Shown here piece after piece: positions 9,217 to 17,927 of a DNA stretch of 64,000 bases. How positions within the stretch are numbered: position 1 is the first letter of the stretch; each line of letters begins with the position of its first letter. The position numbers and the translations under genes are program-made. This stretch comes from Brenneria nigrifluens DSM 30175 = ATCC 13028 (GTDB lineage: Bacteria > Pseudomonadota > Gammaproteobacteria > Enterobacterales > Enterobacteriaceae): the NCBI RefSeq assembly GCF_005484965.1, contig NZ_CP034036.1:1-64000 (forward strand), written 5' to 3'. Under the pieces are notes generated by a model that was given only the letters and a program-made list of their open reading frames with translations, did no database searches and was not told the DNA's origin.

Positions 9217-10533
9217 ATGAGCACATTTAGCGAATCATTATTCAGCGTAATTGAAAACCGTATCAGCCCGATTGCCGTCAAACTTTCCGCTCAACGCCAC
9301 GTAATGGCAATTAAAGATGGATTTATCGCGGCCATGCCATTTTTGATTGTCGGCTCCTTTATGTTGCTATTCGCCCACCCGCCGTTTAGCGCCGACAGCC
9401 AGTGGGCGTTCGCGCAGTGGTGGCTGGCAATGGTGGAACGCCATAGCGAACAGATTATGATGCCCTACAATATGACCATGGGGATCATGGCGCTCTATAT
9501 CGCCGGCGCCATTGCCTATAATCTGGCGCAAAGCTACAAAATGAATGGCTTTATGGCGGCCAGTTTAGCGCTGATGTCGTTTCTGGTGGCGGCGGCGCCG
9601 CAGACGGACGGCGGTTTACCGGTGGGGGCGCTGGGGGGCGAAGGGATCTTTACCGCCATTCTGGTTGCGCTCTACGCCACGGAGCTAATGCGCTTTTTGC
9701 AGCAACGCAACATCGGTATCCGCCTGCCGGAGCAGGTGCCGCCGAAGATCCGTCAGTCTTTCGACCTGTTGATTCCCATCCTGGCGGTTTTCCTGACGCT
9801 GTTCCCGCTCAGCCTGCTGATTCAGAGCGAGTTCGCCATGCTGCTGCCGCAGGCGATTATGGCGATCTTTACGCCGGTTCTCTCCGCCACGGATTCGCTT
9901 CCCGCCATTTTGATCGCCGTGCTGTTGTGCCATCTGCTGTGGTTTGCCGGCATCCACGGCGCGGTGATTGTCGGCGGCATTCTACAGGCGTTCTGGCTGA
10001 CCAATCTGGGGCTTAACCAGCAGGCGCTGAATGCGGGCGAACCGATTATCCATATCTTTATCGAGCCGTTCTGGCAGTTCTTTATCGTGGTTGGGGGTTC
10101 CGGTTCGACCATGGGGCTGGTCTTGCTCTATCTGCGCAGCCGTTCCGCGCATCTGCGGGCGATCGGCAAACTGTCCGTGGTGCCCGGCATGTTCAATATT
10201 AATGAACCGGTCATTTTTGGCTCCCCGGTAGTGATGAACCCGCTATTGTTTGTGCCGTTCATTACCGCGCCGCTGGTCAATGCGGTCATCGCCTATGCGG
10301 CGACCAGAACCGATCTGGTCAACCGCGTGGTATCCCTGGCGCCCTGGACGACGCCGGGGCCGATAGGCGCCGCCTGGTCCACCGGCTGGGATTGGCGCGC
10401 CGTGGTGCTGGTGGGGTTGCTGATTATAGTGTCGGCGGTGATTTATTACCCTTTCTTCAAAATGTATGAACGTCAACTGTTAGCGCAGGAAAAAGAGATG
10501 GTGAAAACCGAGGGGGTTGCTGATGGCGCTTGA
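9217..10533 (+). CDS. PTS cellobiose/beta-glucoside-type EIIC permease
   Basis: EIIC is the membrane channel that translocates and releases the phosphorylated beta-glucoside. The 438-residue multi-spanning protein resembles CelB/ChbC (for example GFIAAMPFLIVGSFMLLFAHPP, HLLWFAGIHGAVIVGGI and GMFNINEPVIFGSPVVMNP, the last being the substrate-pocket motif INEP). It starts 16 bp after EIIB and overlaps the EIIA gene by 11 bp, indicating translational coupling. Confidence 0.93.
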   Translation: MSTFSESLFSVIENRISPIAVKLSAQRHVMAIKDGFIAAMPFLIVGSFMLLFAHPPFSADSQWAFAQWWLAMVERHSEQIMMPYNMTMGIMALYIAGAIAYNLAQSYKMNGFMAASLALMSFLVAAAPQTDGGLPVGALGGEGIFTAILVALYATELMRFLQQRNIGIRLPEQVPPKIRQSFDLLIPILAVFLTLFPLSLLIQSEFAMLLPQAIMAIFTPVLSATDSLPAILIAVLLCHLLWFAGIHGAVIVGGILQAFWLTNLGLNQQALNAGEPIIHIFIEPFWQFFIVVGGSGSTMGLVLLYLRSRSAHLRAIGKLSVVPGMFNINEPVIFGSPVVMNPLLFVPFITAPLVNAVIAYAATRTDLVNRVVSLAPWTTPGPIGAAWSTGWDWRAVVLVGLLIIVSAVIYYPFFKMYERQLLAQEKEMVKTEGVADGA

Positions 10534-10855
10534 TGAAAACACGGTAATGGAACTGATTATTTATGCCGGAGAAGCCCGCTCCAACGCCATGGAGGCCCTG
10601 GGCGCCGCCAGAAAACGGGCGTGGGACGAGGCGGACGCGCTGCTGGCCGCCGCCTCCGCCGCCGCGCGTAAAGCCCATCAGATTCAGACCTCGCTTATCG
10701 GGGCGGATGAGGGCTGCGGAAAAATTCCCCTCACTCTGATTCTGGTCCATGCGCAGGATCACCTGATGAACGCCATGCTGTGCCGCGAACTGGTGGAAGA
10801 GCTGATTTATTTACATAAAGAGATCGCGGCGCTTGACGCATGCCGATCGGATTAA
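10523..10855 (+). CDS. PTS cellobiose/beta-glucoside-type EIIA component
   Basis: EIIA is the cytoplasmic phosphocarrier that accepts phosphate from HPr on a histidine. The 110-residue protein has the LacF/ChbA three-helix fold. The motif LILVHAQDHLMNAMLCRELVEE contains the phospho-histidine and the metal-binding Asp. ATG 10523 lies inside the end of the EIIC gene (11-bp overlap) and follows GAGGGGG. The N-terminus MALDENTVMELIIYAGEARS is typical. Confidence 0.92.
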   Translation: MALDENTVMELIIYAGEARSNAMEALGAARKRAWDEADALLAAASAAARKAHQIQTSLIGADEGCGKIPLTLILVHAQDHLMNAMLCRELVEELIYLHKEIAALDACRSD

Positions 10856-10906
10856 CGGCGGCGGCGGCCGCCGGTTTATTTTATCAAAAGCTGAAAAGGA
10901 AATGAG

Positions 10907-12349
10907 ATGTCCGTTGTGCAATTACCGAAAGACTTTCTGTGGGGCGGCGCGGTAGCGGCGCATCAGGTTGAAGGGGGGTGGGATCAGGGCGGCAAGGGCG
11001 TCAGCATTTGCGACGTGCTTTCCGGCGGGGCGCATGGCGTGGACCGGGTGATAACCGACGGGGTGCAGCCCGGTTTCAGCTACCCCAATCATCAGGCGGT
11101 GGAGTTTTATTCCCATTATAAACAGGATATCGCGCTGTTCGCGGAGATGGGGTTTAAATGCTTCCGCACCTCCATCGCCTGGACGCGTATTTTCCCCAAT
11201 GGCGATGAACAGGAGCCGAATGAAGCGGGGCTGCAATTTTATGACGACCTGTTTGACGAACTGCTGAAATACAATATTGAACCGGTGATTACGCTCTCCC
11301 ACTTCGAGATGCCGCACCATCTGGTCAAAAAGTATGGCGGCTGGCTGAACCGTCGGGTGGTGGATTTTTTTGTGCGCTACAGCGACGTGGTGATGCAACG
11401 CTATAAATCCAAAGTGAAATATTGGATGACGTTCAACGAGATCAACAACCAGCGCAACTGGCGTTATCCGCTGTTCGGCTACTGCTGTTCCGGGGTGATT
11501 TTTACCGAGCACGGCAATCCCGAGCAGGCGATGTACCAGACGCTGCACCACCAGTTCGTCGCCAGCGCCGCTGTGGTGAAGCGCGGTCATGAAATCAATC
11601 CCGAGTTTAAAATCGGCTGCATGCTGGCGCTGATGCCGCTCTATCCGTGGTCCTGCAATCCGGATGACGTGATGTTCGCCCAGGAGGCGATGCGTGAACG
11701 TCATCTGTGCGGGGACGTGCAACTGCGCGGTTATTACCCGGCGTATATCCTGAAGGAGTGGGCCGCCAAGGGTTACCGGATCGAGATGCGGCCGGGAGAC
11801 GAGCAGATCCTGCGGGAAGGCTGCGCGGACTATCTTGGCTTCAGCTATTACATGAGCAACGCCGTACAGTATGCCGCCAGAGATCAGACCAGCGGCGATG
11901 CCATCGCCGGCTTTAACGGCAGCGTGAAAAATCCGTACCTGAATGCGTCGGAGTGGGGCTGGCAGATTGACCCGGTGGGCCTGCGCTATACGCTGAACAG
12001 TTTCTACGAGCGTTATCAAAAACCGATGTTTATCGTTGAGAACGGCTTCGGCGCGGTTGATCGCGTGGCGGAAGACGGGCAGATCCATGACGATTACCGT
12101 ATCGATTATCTGCGGGCGCATATTGAGCAGATGAAAAAAGCCGTGCTGGAAGACGGGGTGGATTTGATCGGCTATACGCCATGGGGATGCATCGACTGCG
12201 TCTCCTTTACCACCGGACAGTACAGCAAGCGCTATGGCTTTATCTATGTCGACAAACATGATGACGGCAGCGGCACGCTACGGCGTTCGAAGAAGAAGAG
12301 TTTTAGCTGGTACCAGCGGGTGATCGCCAGCCACGGCGCCGACCTGTAA
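10907..12349 (+). CDS. bglA: 6-phospho-beta-glucosidase BglA (GH1)
   Basis: BglA cleaves PTS-imported beta-glucoside 6-phosphates (cellobiose, arbutin, salicin) into glucose-6-phosphate and the aglycone. The 480-residue enzyme is a glycoside hydrolase family 1 TIM barrel with acid/base Glu178 (TFNEIN) and nucleophile Glu378 (FIVENGFG). It resembles E. coli BglA more than AscB: PKDFLWGGAVAAHQVEGGW, GYCCSGV and WGCIDCVSFTTGQYSKRYGF are near-identical. E. coli bglA stands alone elsewhere in the chromosome, whereas here it closes the PTS operon. Confidence 0.95.
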   Translation: MSVVQLPKDFLWGGAVAAHQVEGGWDQGGKGVSICDVLSGGAHGVDRVITDGVQPGFSYPNHQAVEFYSHYKQDIALFAEMGFKCFRTSIAWTRIFPNGDEQEPNEAGLQFYDDLFDELLKYNIEPVITLSHFEMPHHLVKKYGGWLNRRVVDFFVRYSDVVMQRYKSKVKYWMTFNEINNQRNWRYPLFGYCCSGVIFTEHGNPEQAMYQTLHHQFVASAAVVKRGHEINPEFKIGCMLALMPLYPWSCNPDDVMFAQEAMRERHLCGDVQLRGYYPAYILKEWAAKGYRIEMRPGDEQILREGCADYLGFSYYMSNAVQYAARDQTSGDAIAGFNGSVKNPYLNASEWGWQIDPVGLRYTLNSFYERYQKPMFIVENGFGAVDRVAEDGQIHDDYRIDYLRAHIEQMKKAVLEDGVDLIGYTPWGCIDCVSFTTGQYSKRYGFIYVDKHDDGSGTLRRSKKKSFSWYQRVIASHGADL

Positions 12350-12392
12350 CAATAGGTTGACGCTGATGCCGGTCGCGTAAAATTAAAATATG

Positions 12393-12418
12393 ATGCAATA
12401 CGCGCCAGCGTATTGCAT
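12393..12418 (+). terminator. Hairpin after bglA
   Basis: An 11-bp perfect inverted repeat, ATGCAATACGC and GCGTATTGCAT, with a 4-nt loop is followed by only TT and CAC. It probably ends or attenuates the beta-glucoside operon before yidA. The weak T-tract lowers confidence that it is a full intrinsic terminator. Confidence 0.6.
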
Positions 12419-12482
12419 TTCACTGGCCCTTCTGCGCTGGATCGCGTTAGCATGAAAATAATTGTGTGCCGCTGGAAAAATT

Positions 12483-13298
12483 ATGTCTATTAAACTGATT
12501 GCTATCGATATGGATGGGACGCTGTTGACGCCCCAAAACCAAATTTCACCGGCGGTGAAAGCCGCTATTGCCGCCGCCAGAGAAAAAGGCGTCCAGGTGG
12601 TGCTGGCCACCGGCCGTCCGTTTATTGGCGTGGAGCGTTACCTGCAAGAGCTGGATTTACAGCAGGAGGGCTGCTACTGCGTAACCAACAACGGAGCGCT
12701 GGTGCAGCGTACCCTGAATGGCGCCTGCGTCGCACAAACCACGCTCGGCTTTGATGATTACCTCTACCTTGAGGCGCTGTCGCGTAAGCTCCAGGTTCAT
12801 TTTCACGCGCTGGACTTCAATTTTGTCTACACCGCGAATAAAGACATCAGCGCTTATACCGTGCATGAGGCGCATTTAACCGGTATGCCGTTGAAATACC
12901 GGACGGTGGAGGAGATGGATCGCAGCCTGACCTTCCCGAAGGTGATGATGATCGACGAGCCGCCGGTGCTGGACCGGGCGATAAGCCAGATCCCGCCGCA
13001 AGCGTATGAGCGTTATACCATCATGAAAAGCGCCGAATACTATCTGGAAATTCTGAATAAGCGGGTCAACAAAGGCGAGGGGGTGAAAATGCTGGCCGAG
13101 CATCTCAACATTCCCCGCGAGAGCGTGATGACGCTGGGCGACCAGGAAAACGACCTGGCGATGATCGATTACGCCGGGCTTGGCGTGGCGATGGGCAACG
13201 CCACCGACGCGGTGAAAGCGGCCAGCCAGTTCGTCACCAAAACCAATATGGAAGATGGCGTGGCGTACGCGATTGAAAAGTTTGTTCTTAATGCCTGA
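12483..13298 (+). CDS. yidA: HAD-family sugar phosphatase YidA
   Basis: YidA is a Cof-type HAD phosphatase that dephosphorylates erythrose-4-phosphate and related sugar phosphates. The 271-residue protein has HAD motif I DMDGT (residues 9-13), motif II ATGRP, a lysine in motif III and motif IV GDQENDLAMI. ATG 12483 gives the family N-terminus MSIKLIAIDMDGTLL. In E. coli yidA lies close to gyrB. Here the MFS and beta-glucoside cassette separates them. Confidence 0.93.
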   Translation: MSIKLIAIDMDGTLLTPQNQISPAVKAAIAAAREKGVQVVLATGRPFIGVERYLQELDLQQEGCYCVTNNGALVQRTLNGACVAQTTLGFDDYLYLEALSRKLQVHFHALDFNFVYTANKDISAYTVHEAHLTGMPLKYRTVEEMDRSLTFPKVMMIDEPPVLDRAISQIPPQAYERYTIMKSAEYYLEILNKRVNKGEGVKMLAEHLNIPRESVMTLGDQENDLAMIDYAGLGVAMGNATDAVKAASQFVTKTNMEDGVAYAIEKFVLNA

Positions 13299-13307
13299 TA
13301 GCGGTTG

Positions 13308-13331
13308 TTGCCCTGCCAATTCGCAGGGCAA
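13308..13331 (+). terminator. Hairpin after yidA
   Basis: A 9-bp perfect stem, TTGCCCTGC with GCAGGGCAA, around a 6-nt loop lies 10 bp after the yidA stop. The downstream T-run is poor (TATT), so it is a probable but not ideal terminator. Confidence 0.55.
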
Positions 13332-13409
13332 TATTAACGCCATCGTTAAGGGATATATTTTTTAATTATTTGTCTGCTTATTATTTTTCAATGCGGGCAT
13401 GGATAAAAT

Positions 13410-13441
13410 AAATAGCGCGCTAACCAGCTGGCGCGCTATTT
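13410..13441 (-). terminator. Terminator overlapping the LysR stop codon
   Basis: An 11-bp perfect stem, AAATAGCGCGC and GCGCGCTATTT, ends on the minus strand in ATTTATTTTAT. It overlaps the stop codon of the convergent LysR gene and could act in both directions. Confidence 0.7.
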
Positions 13442-14336
13442 ATTTCAACGCCAGACATTCCGTTATTTTTTCTTTCATCACCTCGGTAAGGTGATTAACC
13501 AACCGGCTGCGGGGAATTTGCGGCGGGTAAACCGCGCAATAGGCCATTTTTATATCGGGCTTAAACGGTTTAACAATCACCGGCGCTCCGCTATTTAACG
13601 CGGTGATGAAATCCACCACGCCGATGCCGATGTTTTTGGCCGCCAGCGAACAGCAGTTCGCCATCGACGTTTCAATCGGATTGTGCAAATACCTCTGCTC
13701 TTTTCTGATCAACGCATCGATTTTCGCCCGCAGCGGCGTGGTTCTGCCCGGAAGAACGGGGCGATGACGCGTCAAGTCGGCAAGGGTAATCTGCTCCGCT
13801 TCCGCCAGAGGGTGCGCCATCGACAGGACGGCAACGGCGCTGGCCTCGGCCAGCGGTTCGGCTTCCAGACCTTTGCTGCTCATCTGACCGAAAATAAAGC
13901 CGACGTCGTACTGGTTGGCGATAATGGCATCGCTAATGCGGCTGGTGCTTTCTATATCTAAAAACAAAGAGATATCAGGAAATTTCTCGATCAGCGCCGG
14001 CAGCATTTCCTCCGCGCAGAGCGGCGACAGCGCCTGCACGGCGGCAATGCGCAGCACGCTGCCTTTGGCGTGGCGGATTTCATCGGCGATCAGGGCGATA
14101 TGGTCCAGCCCGATATAAAGCCGCTCCACTTCCCGGTAAAGCTTCATCGCTTCGGCGCGGGGAATAAGGCCGCGCCCGTCCCGATCAAACAATTTCAGGT
14201 TCAGCGCGTCTTCAAGATCGCGGATCAGACGACTCACCGCCGGCTGGGTGATATGCATCATATTGGCGGCCGCCGTAATCCCTCCGGTGAGGATCACTTT
14301 GTGAAAAGCTTCAACCTGCCGTGGATTAATACGCAT
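13440..14336 (-). CDS. LysR-family regulator of the ABC/nucleoside-hydrolase operon
   Basis: The 298-residue LysR regulator has an N-terminal winged helix (INPRQVEAFHKVILTGGITAA, then ITQPAVSRLIRDLE) and a LysR substrate-binding domain. The overall pattern (HITQPAVSRLIRDLEDALNLKLFDRDGRGL) recalls the opine-catabolism regulators OccR/NocR. ATG 14336 gives the normal family start; an upstream in-frame ATG at 14369 would add 11 atypical residues. It is divergent from the binding-protein gene, with a LysR-type inverted repeat between them, so it probably activates that operon in response to its substrate. Confidence 0.88.
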   Translation of the reverse strand: MRINPRQVEAFHKVILTGGITAAANMMHITQPAVSRLIRDLEDALNLKLFDRDGRGLIPRAEAMKLYREVERLYIGLDHIALIADEIRHAKGSVLRIAAVQALSPLCAEEMLPALIEKFPDISLFLDIESTSRISDAIIANQYDVGFIFGQMSSKGLEAEPLAEASAVAVLSMAHPLAEAEQITLADLTRHRPVLPGRTTPLRAKIDALIRKEQRYLHNPIETSMANCCSLAAKNIGIGVVDFITALNSGAPVIVKPFKPDIKMAYCAVYPPQIPRSRLVNHLTEVMKEKITECLALK

Positions 14337-14355
14337 GTGCCGCTCCAAAACATAA

Positions 14356-14383
14356 CATTTTGTTATCAATTTAACACAAAATG
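14356..14383. promoter_or_regulatory. Candidate LysR binding site
   Basis: Perfect 8-bp arms, CATTTTGT (14356-14363) and ACAAAATG (14376-14383), are separated by 12 bp and sit just upstream of the LysR start and about 90 bp from the divergent operon. The spacing and position fit a LysR recognition site. The assignment is inferred from geometry. Confidence 0.6.
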
Positions 14384-14469
14384 CAATTTTTAATTATCCA
14401 CTCTGGCGCATAGACTCAATGGCATTACGATTGCTTCATTAATCAGTCATGGAATTGAGGGTTTAGTGA

Positions 14470-16020
14470 ATGAAAAAATCAGCGCTGGCTTTATTTGTTA
14501 CCGCCTTATTTTGCTCGTCGTCTTTGGCTTACGGCGCCGATCTGAATATCGGCCTGGCTACATCGACAACGTCGATGGACCCGCAGTTTTACGTGGGAGG
14601 CGCAAATAGTTCCATGGCGCGTAATATTTTTGACGGCCTGGTTGTACAAGATGAAAAACAGCAAATTGCGCCGGCTTTAGCCGTGTCATGGAAAATTATC
14701 GACGATAAAACCTGGGAGTTTTCATTACGCCCCGGCGTGAAATTCCATGACGGCAGTGATTTTAGCGCCAAGGATGTGATTGCCAGTATCAAACGGATTG
14801 CGCTGGCATCCAAAAACAGCCCTAGCTCTTACGCGCCTTACGTGAATGATATTGCTGAAGTTAAGGAAATCAATCCGTTAACGATTCAGATTATCACCAA
14901 AGCGCCGGCGCCGCTGCTGTTGAATAATTTAAGCCGGGTGTCCATTTTACCCGCCCGTCTGGAAAATGTGCCGACGGAAACGCTGAACGCCGGGAAAGAG
15001 GTGATCGGCACCGGACCTTTCAAGTTTGTCTCCTGGGCGCCCGATGACCGGGTGGTTCTGGAGCGTAATGACGATTACTGGGGAGGAAAGGCGGAATGGG
15101 ACAAAGTCACCGTTCGCGTATTTAAAAACAGCAGCGCGCGGGTAGCGGCCATTTTATCCGGTGATGTGGACATGATTGAAAACGTTCCCACAGCCGACAG
15201 CAGTAATATTAAAAAGAACCAACAGTTACAAACGATTTCAACACCAGGGAATCGTATTATTTACCTGCATATGGACCAACAAAGAGACGTTTCACCGTTC
15301 GCCAAAGGTCCTGACGGTAAAAACCCATTATTAAAAAAAGAAGTTCGCCAGGCGATGTCTTTAGCTCTTAATCGCCAGGCAATCGTCGATCGCGTTATGG
15401 ATGGGCAGGCCGTTGCGGCCTCCCAGCTTGTGCCGCAGGGGTACTTCGGGTATTCCGCCTCCATTCCCGCGCCGGTTTACAATCCGCAGAAAGCCAAGCA
15501 GGAACTGGCGGCGGCGGGTTACCCCAACGGCTTTACGCTGACGTTCCACGCCTCGAACGATCGCTATCCCAATGATGCCAAAATTGCCCAGGCCGTCGGC
15601 CAGATGTTCACCCGCGTCGGCATCAAAACCAACGTGGTGACCATGCCGGGCAGCGTCTATTTCTCGCGCGCCTCCCGCCTTGAATTCAGTCTGATTATGG
15701 GCGGCGCCGCCATTGAAACCGGGGAAGCCTCCGGCGTTCTCGGCCCGCTGCTGGAAACCTTCGGCCCCCACGCCGGGCAGGGCAATCGCGGCCGCTATTC
15801 CAACGCCGACTTTGATAAGGCGCTGAGCGAGGCGCGCGCCACGCTGGACGACGCGAAGCGGGAACAGCTGCTGGCGCAGGCGATGGACATCGGCATGAAC
15901 GAGCTGGGGGTGATTCCGGTGATGTTCCTGTCCAACACCTGGGCGATGAAAAAGCAGTATACCTACGTGGGTCGTTCCGACGCCTACACGCTGCCCTATT
16001 TTGTTCGTTCCGCTAACTAA
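14470..16020 (+). CDS. ABC importer substrate-binding protein (peptide/nickel family 5)
   Basis: The 516-residue periplasmic protein has a Sec signal peptide (KKSALALFVTALFCSSSLAYGA) and the SBP_bac_5 fold of DppA, OppA and GsiB (TSMDPQFYVGG; LAVSWKIIDDKTWEFSLRPGVKFHDG; QAMSLALNRQAIVDRVM). It should capture a peptide-like or conjugated small molecule. It leads a tight operon with two permeases, a double ATPase, an aldolase-family enzyme and two nucleoside hydrolases, so the ligand may contain a nucleoside or N-glycoside. The ligand cannot be read from sequence. Confidence 0.88.
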   Translation: MKKSALALFVTALFCSSSLAYGADLNIGLATSTTSMDPQFYVGGANSSMARNIFDGLVVQDEKQQIAPALAVSWKIIDDKTWEFSLRPGVKFHDGSDFSAKDVIASIKRIALASKNSPSSYAPYVNDIAEVKEINPLTIQIITKAPAPLLLNNLSRVSILPARLENVPTETLNAGKEVIGTGPFKFVSWAPDDRVVLERNDDYWGGKAEWDKVTVRVFKNSSARVAAILSGDVDMIENVPTADSSNIKKNQQLQTISTPGNRIIYLHMDQQRDVSPFAKGPDGKNPLLKKEVRQAMSLALNRQAIVDRVMDGQAVAASQLVPQGYFGYSASIPAPVYNPQKAKQELAAAGYPNGFTLTFHASNDRYPNDAKIAQAVGQMFTRVGIKTNVVTMPGSVYFSRASRLEFSLIMGGAAIETGEASGVLGPLLETFGPHAGQGNRGRYSNADFDKALSEARATLDDAKREQLLAQAMDIGMNELGVIPVMFLSNTWAMKKQYTYVGRSDAYTLPYFVRSAN

Positions 16021-16041
16021 CGGCTAAAAAAGAGGACCGGC

Positions 16042-16932
16042 ATGAGTGCATTCAGCGGCGTTTTTCCCTATCTGGTATCGCCGGTCAAGCCCGACGGTCA
16101 GGTTGACGGGGCGGTATTGGCCCAACTGACGGAGCATCTTATCGGCTGCGGCGTTCACGGCCTGGTGCCGCTGGGCAGCACCGGCGAGTTCGCCTATCTC
16201 TCCGCCGCGCAGCGGGAAGAGGTGGTCAGAACGGTGATCGACACCGCCCGCGGCCGCGTGCCGGTAATCGCCGGCGTGGCCTCGACCACGATTCGGGATG
16301 CGCAGGAACAGACGCAGCGCTATTGCGAGCTGGGCGCCGACGGCATTCTCGCGGTACTGGAAGCCTATTTCCCGCTCCAGGACAGCGGCGTGGAGAGCTA
16401 TTTCCGCGCCATCGCCGCCGCGGCGCAGAACAAACCGGTGGTGCTCTACACCAATCCCCAGTTTCAGCGCTCCGACCTCAGCCTGCCGGTGATTGAACGG
16501 CTGAGCCATGTCGATAACATCCGCTATATCAAAGACGCCTCCACCAATACCGGGCGTTTACTGTCCATCATTGAACGCACCCGCGGCCGGATGGAGGTCT
16601 TCTCCGCGTCGGCCCATATTCCCGCCTGCGTGATGCTGATTGGCGGCGTCGGCTGGATGGCCGGCCCGGCCTGCATTGTCCCCAAACAAAGCATCGCCCT
16701 GTACGAGGCCGCCCGCGCGGGCGACTGGGAAACGGCGATGACTCTCCAGCGTCCGCTGTGGCGCATCAACGAAATCTTCGCCCGCTATTCCATTGCCGGC
16801 TGCATTAAAACGGCGCTGCAATTGCAGGGCTTCGCGGTGGGGGAACCTTTGCCTCCGCAGCAGCCGCTGGATGAGCAGGCGCGCCAAGAGATCGCCGCGG
16901 TACTGGCGTCCGTTGACGCGTTAAACGCGTAA
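16042..16932 (+). CDS. Dihydrodipicolinate synthase/N-acetylneuraminate lyase family protein
   Basis: The 296-residue protein belongs to the DapA/NanA class I aldolase superfamily. It has the GSTGEF loop (LVPLGSTGEFAYLS), a catalytic tyrosine in VLYTNPQF and the Schiff-base lysine in YIKDAS. Members cleave or condense 2-keto acids. It lies 21 bp after the binding protein and 39 bp before the first nucleoside hydrolase, so it probably acts on a breakdown product of the imported compound. It is unlikely to be the biosynthetic DapA because of this context and its divergent active-site surroundings. Confidence 0.88.
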   Translation: MSAFSGVFPYLVSPVKPDGQVDGAVLAQLTEHLIGCGVHGLVPLGSTGEFAYLSAAQREEVVRTVIDTARGRVPVIAGVASTTIRDAQEQTQRYCELGADGILAVLEAYFPLQDSGVESYFRAIAAAAQNKPVVLYTNPQFQRSDLSLPVIERLSHVDNIRYIKDASTNTGRLLSIIERTRGRMEVFSASAHIPACVMLIGGVGWMAGPACIVPKQSIALYEAARAGDWETAMTLQRPLWRINEIFARYSIAGCIKTALQLQGFAVGEPLPPQQPLDEQARQEIAAVLASVDALNA

Positions 16933-16971
16933 AATAAAAAAACACCAGAAAAAGAAAGGAACCAACGCCGG

Positions 16972-17913
16972 ATGAGCGCCGTACCGATTATTATTGATTG
17001 CGATCCGGGTATTGACGACGCCATCGCGCTGTTGAGCGCCTTTGTCGCGCCTGAGCTGGATATTCTGGGTATTTGCGCGGTGTGCGGCAATCAGCCGCTG
17101 GAGCGCACGGTGCGCAACGCCTTGCAGATTACCGAATTGGGCCGACGGACGGATATTCCGGTCTATGCGGGCTGTCATCGTCCTCTGTTCCGCCAGCCGC
17201 TGCACGGTCAGTTTCATGGCGAAAGCGGCCTGGGGAACACGGTTTTGCCCAGCCCGCAAAAGCGGGCCGAAGCGCAGCATGCGGTGAGTTTTATCATTGA
17301 GCTGTGTGAAAAAGCCGCCGCCGCCGGCAGGCCGCTCACCCTATGTACGCTGGGGCCGTTAACCAATCTGGCGACGGCGCTGCTGATGAAACCGTCGATT
17401 GCCGCCGGCATCGAGCGTATCGTGATGATGGGCGGGGCCTACCGGGAAGCGGGCAACCGCAGCCTGACGTCGGAGTTCAATATGCTGGCCGATCCGCACG
17501 CCGCCCATGTGGTGTTCTCTTCATCGATCGCCATAGTCGCCCTGCCGCTGGACGCCACGCATCAGGTGATCCTGACGCCGGATCACGTCGCGCGCTTTAT
17601 CGCGCTTGCCGGGCGGATTTCAGCCCCGCTGGGGGAGTTGATGGCGTTCTGGGACCGCAACGATATTCGCCGCTACGGTTCCCGCGGCGGCCCGCTGCAC
17701 GACCCGCTGGTGATTGCCTGGGTGCTGGCGCCGGACTATTTCAGCAGCGAAAAGGCGAGCGTCTATATTGAGCATGAAAGCGAGCTCTGCATGGGGCAGA
17801 CCGTCGCCGACTGGTACGGCAAGACCGCCAGGACGCCCAACGTGGACGTGGTGACCGGCGTGGACGCCGCCGGCGTTTTCGGTCTGTTTTCCAACCTGCT
17901 GAGCCGCTATTAA
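16972..17913 (+). CDS. Inosine-uridine-type nucleoside hydrolase 1
   Basis: Nucleoside hydrolases cleave the N-glycosidic bond of ribonucleosides to free base and sugar. The 313-residue protein has the calcium-binding signature IIDCDPGIDDAIALL at residues 6-20 and the later active-site motif GGPLHDPLVIAWVL. The first Asp of the family signature DTDPG is preceded by Cys rather than Thr (DCDPG), a tolerated variation. It is followed 14 bp later by a second, distinct paralogue; the two presumably differ in base or sugar specificity. Confidence 0.92.
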   Translation: MSAVPIIIDCDPGIDDAIALLSAFVAPELDILGICAVCGNQPLERTVRNALQITELGRRTDIPVYAGCHRPLFRQPLHGQFHGESGLGNTVLPSPQKRAEAQHAVSFIIELCEKAAAAGRPLTLCTLGPLTNLATALLMKPSIAAGIERIVMMGGAYREAGNRSLTSEFNMLADPHAAHVVFSSSIAIVALPLDATHQVILTPDHVARFIALAGRISAPLGELMAFWDRNDIRRYGSRGGPLHDPLVIAWVLAPDYFSSEKASVYIEHESELCMGQTVADWYGKTARTPNVDVVTGVDAAGVFGLFSNLLSRY

Positions 17914-17927
17914 AGAGAACGCCTGAC

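Noticed and set aside
16042..16932. Biosynthetic dihydrodipicolinate synthase DapA
   Set aside because: It is inside a catabolic import operon, and the family includes many non-DapA aldolases; sequence alone does not support lysine biosynthesis.
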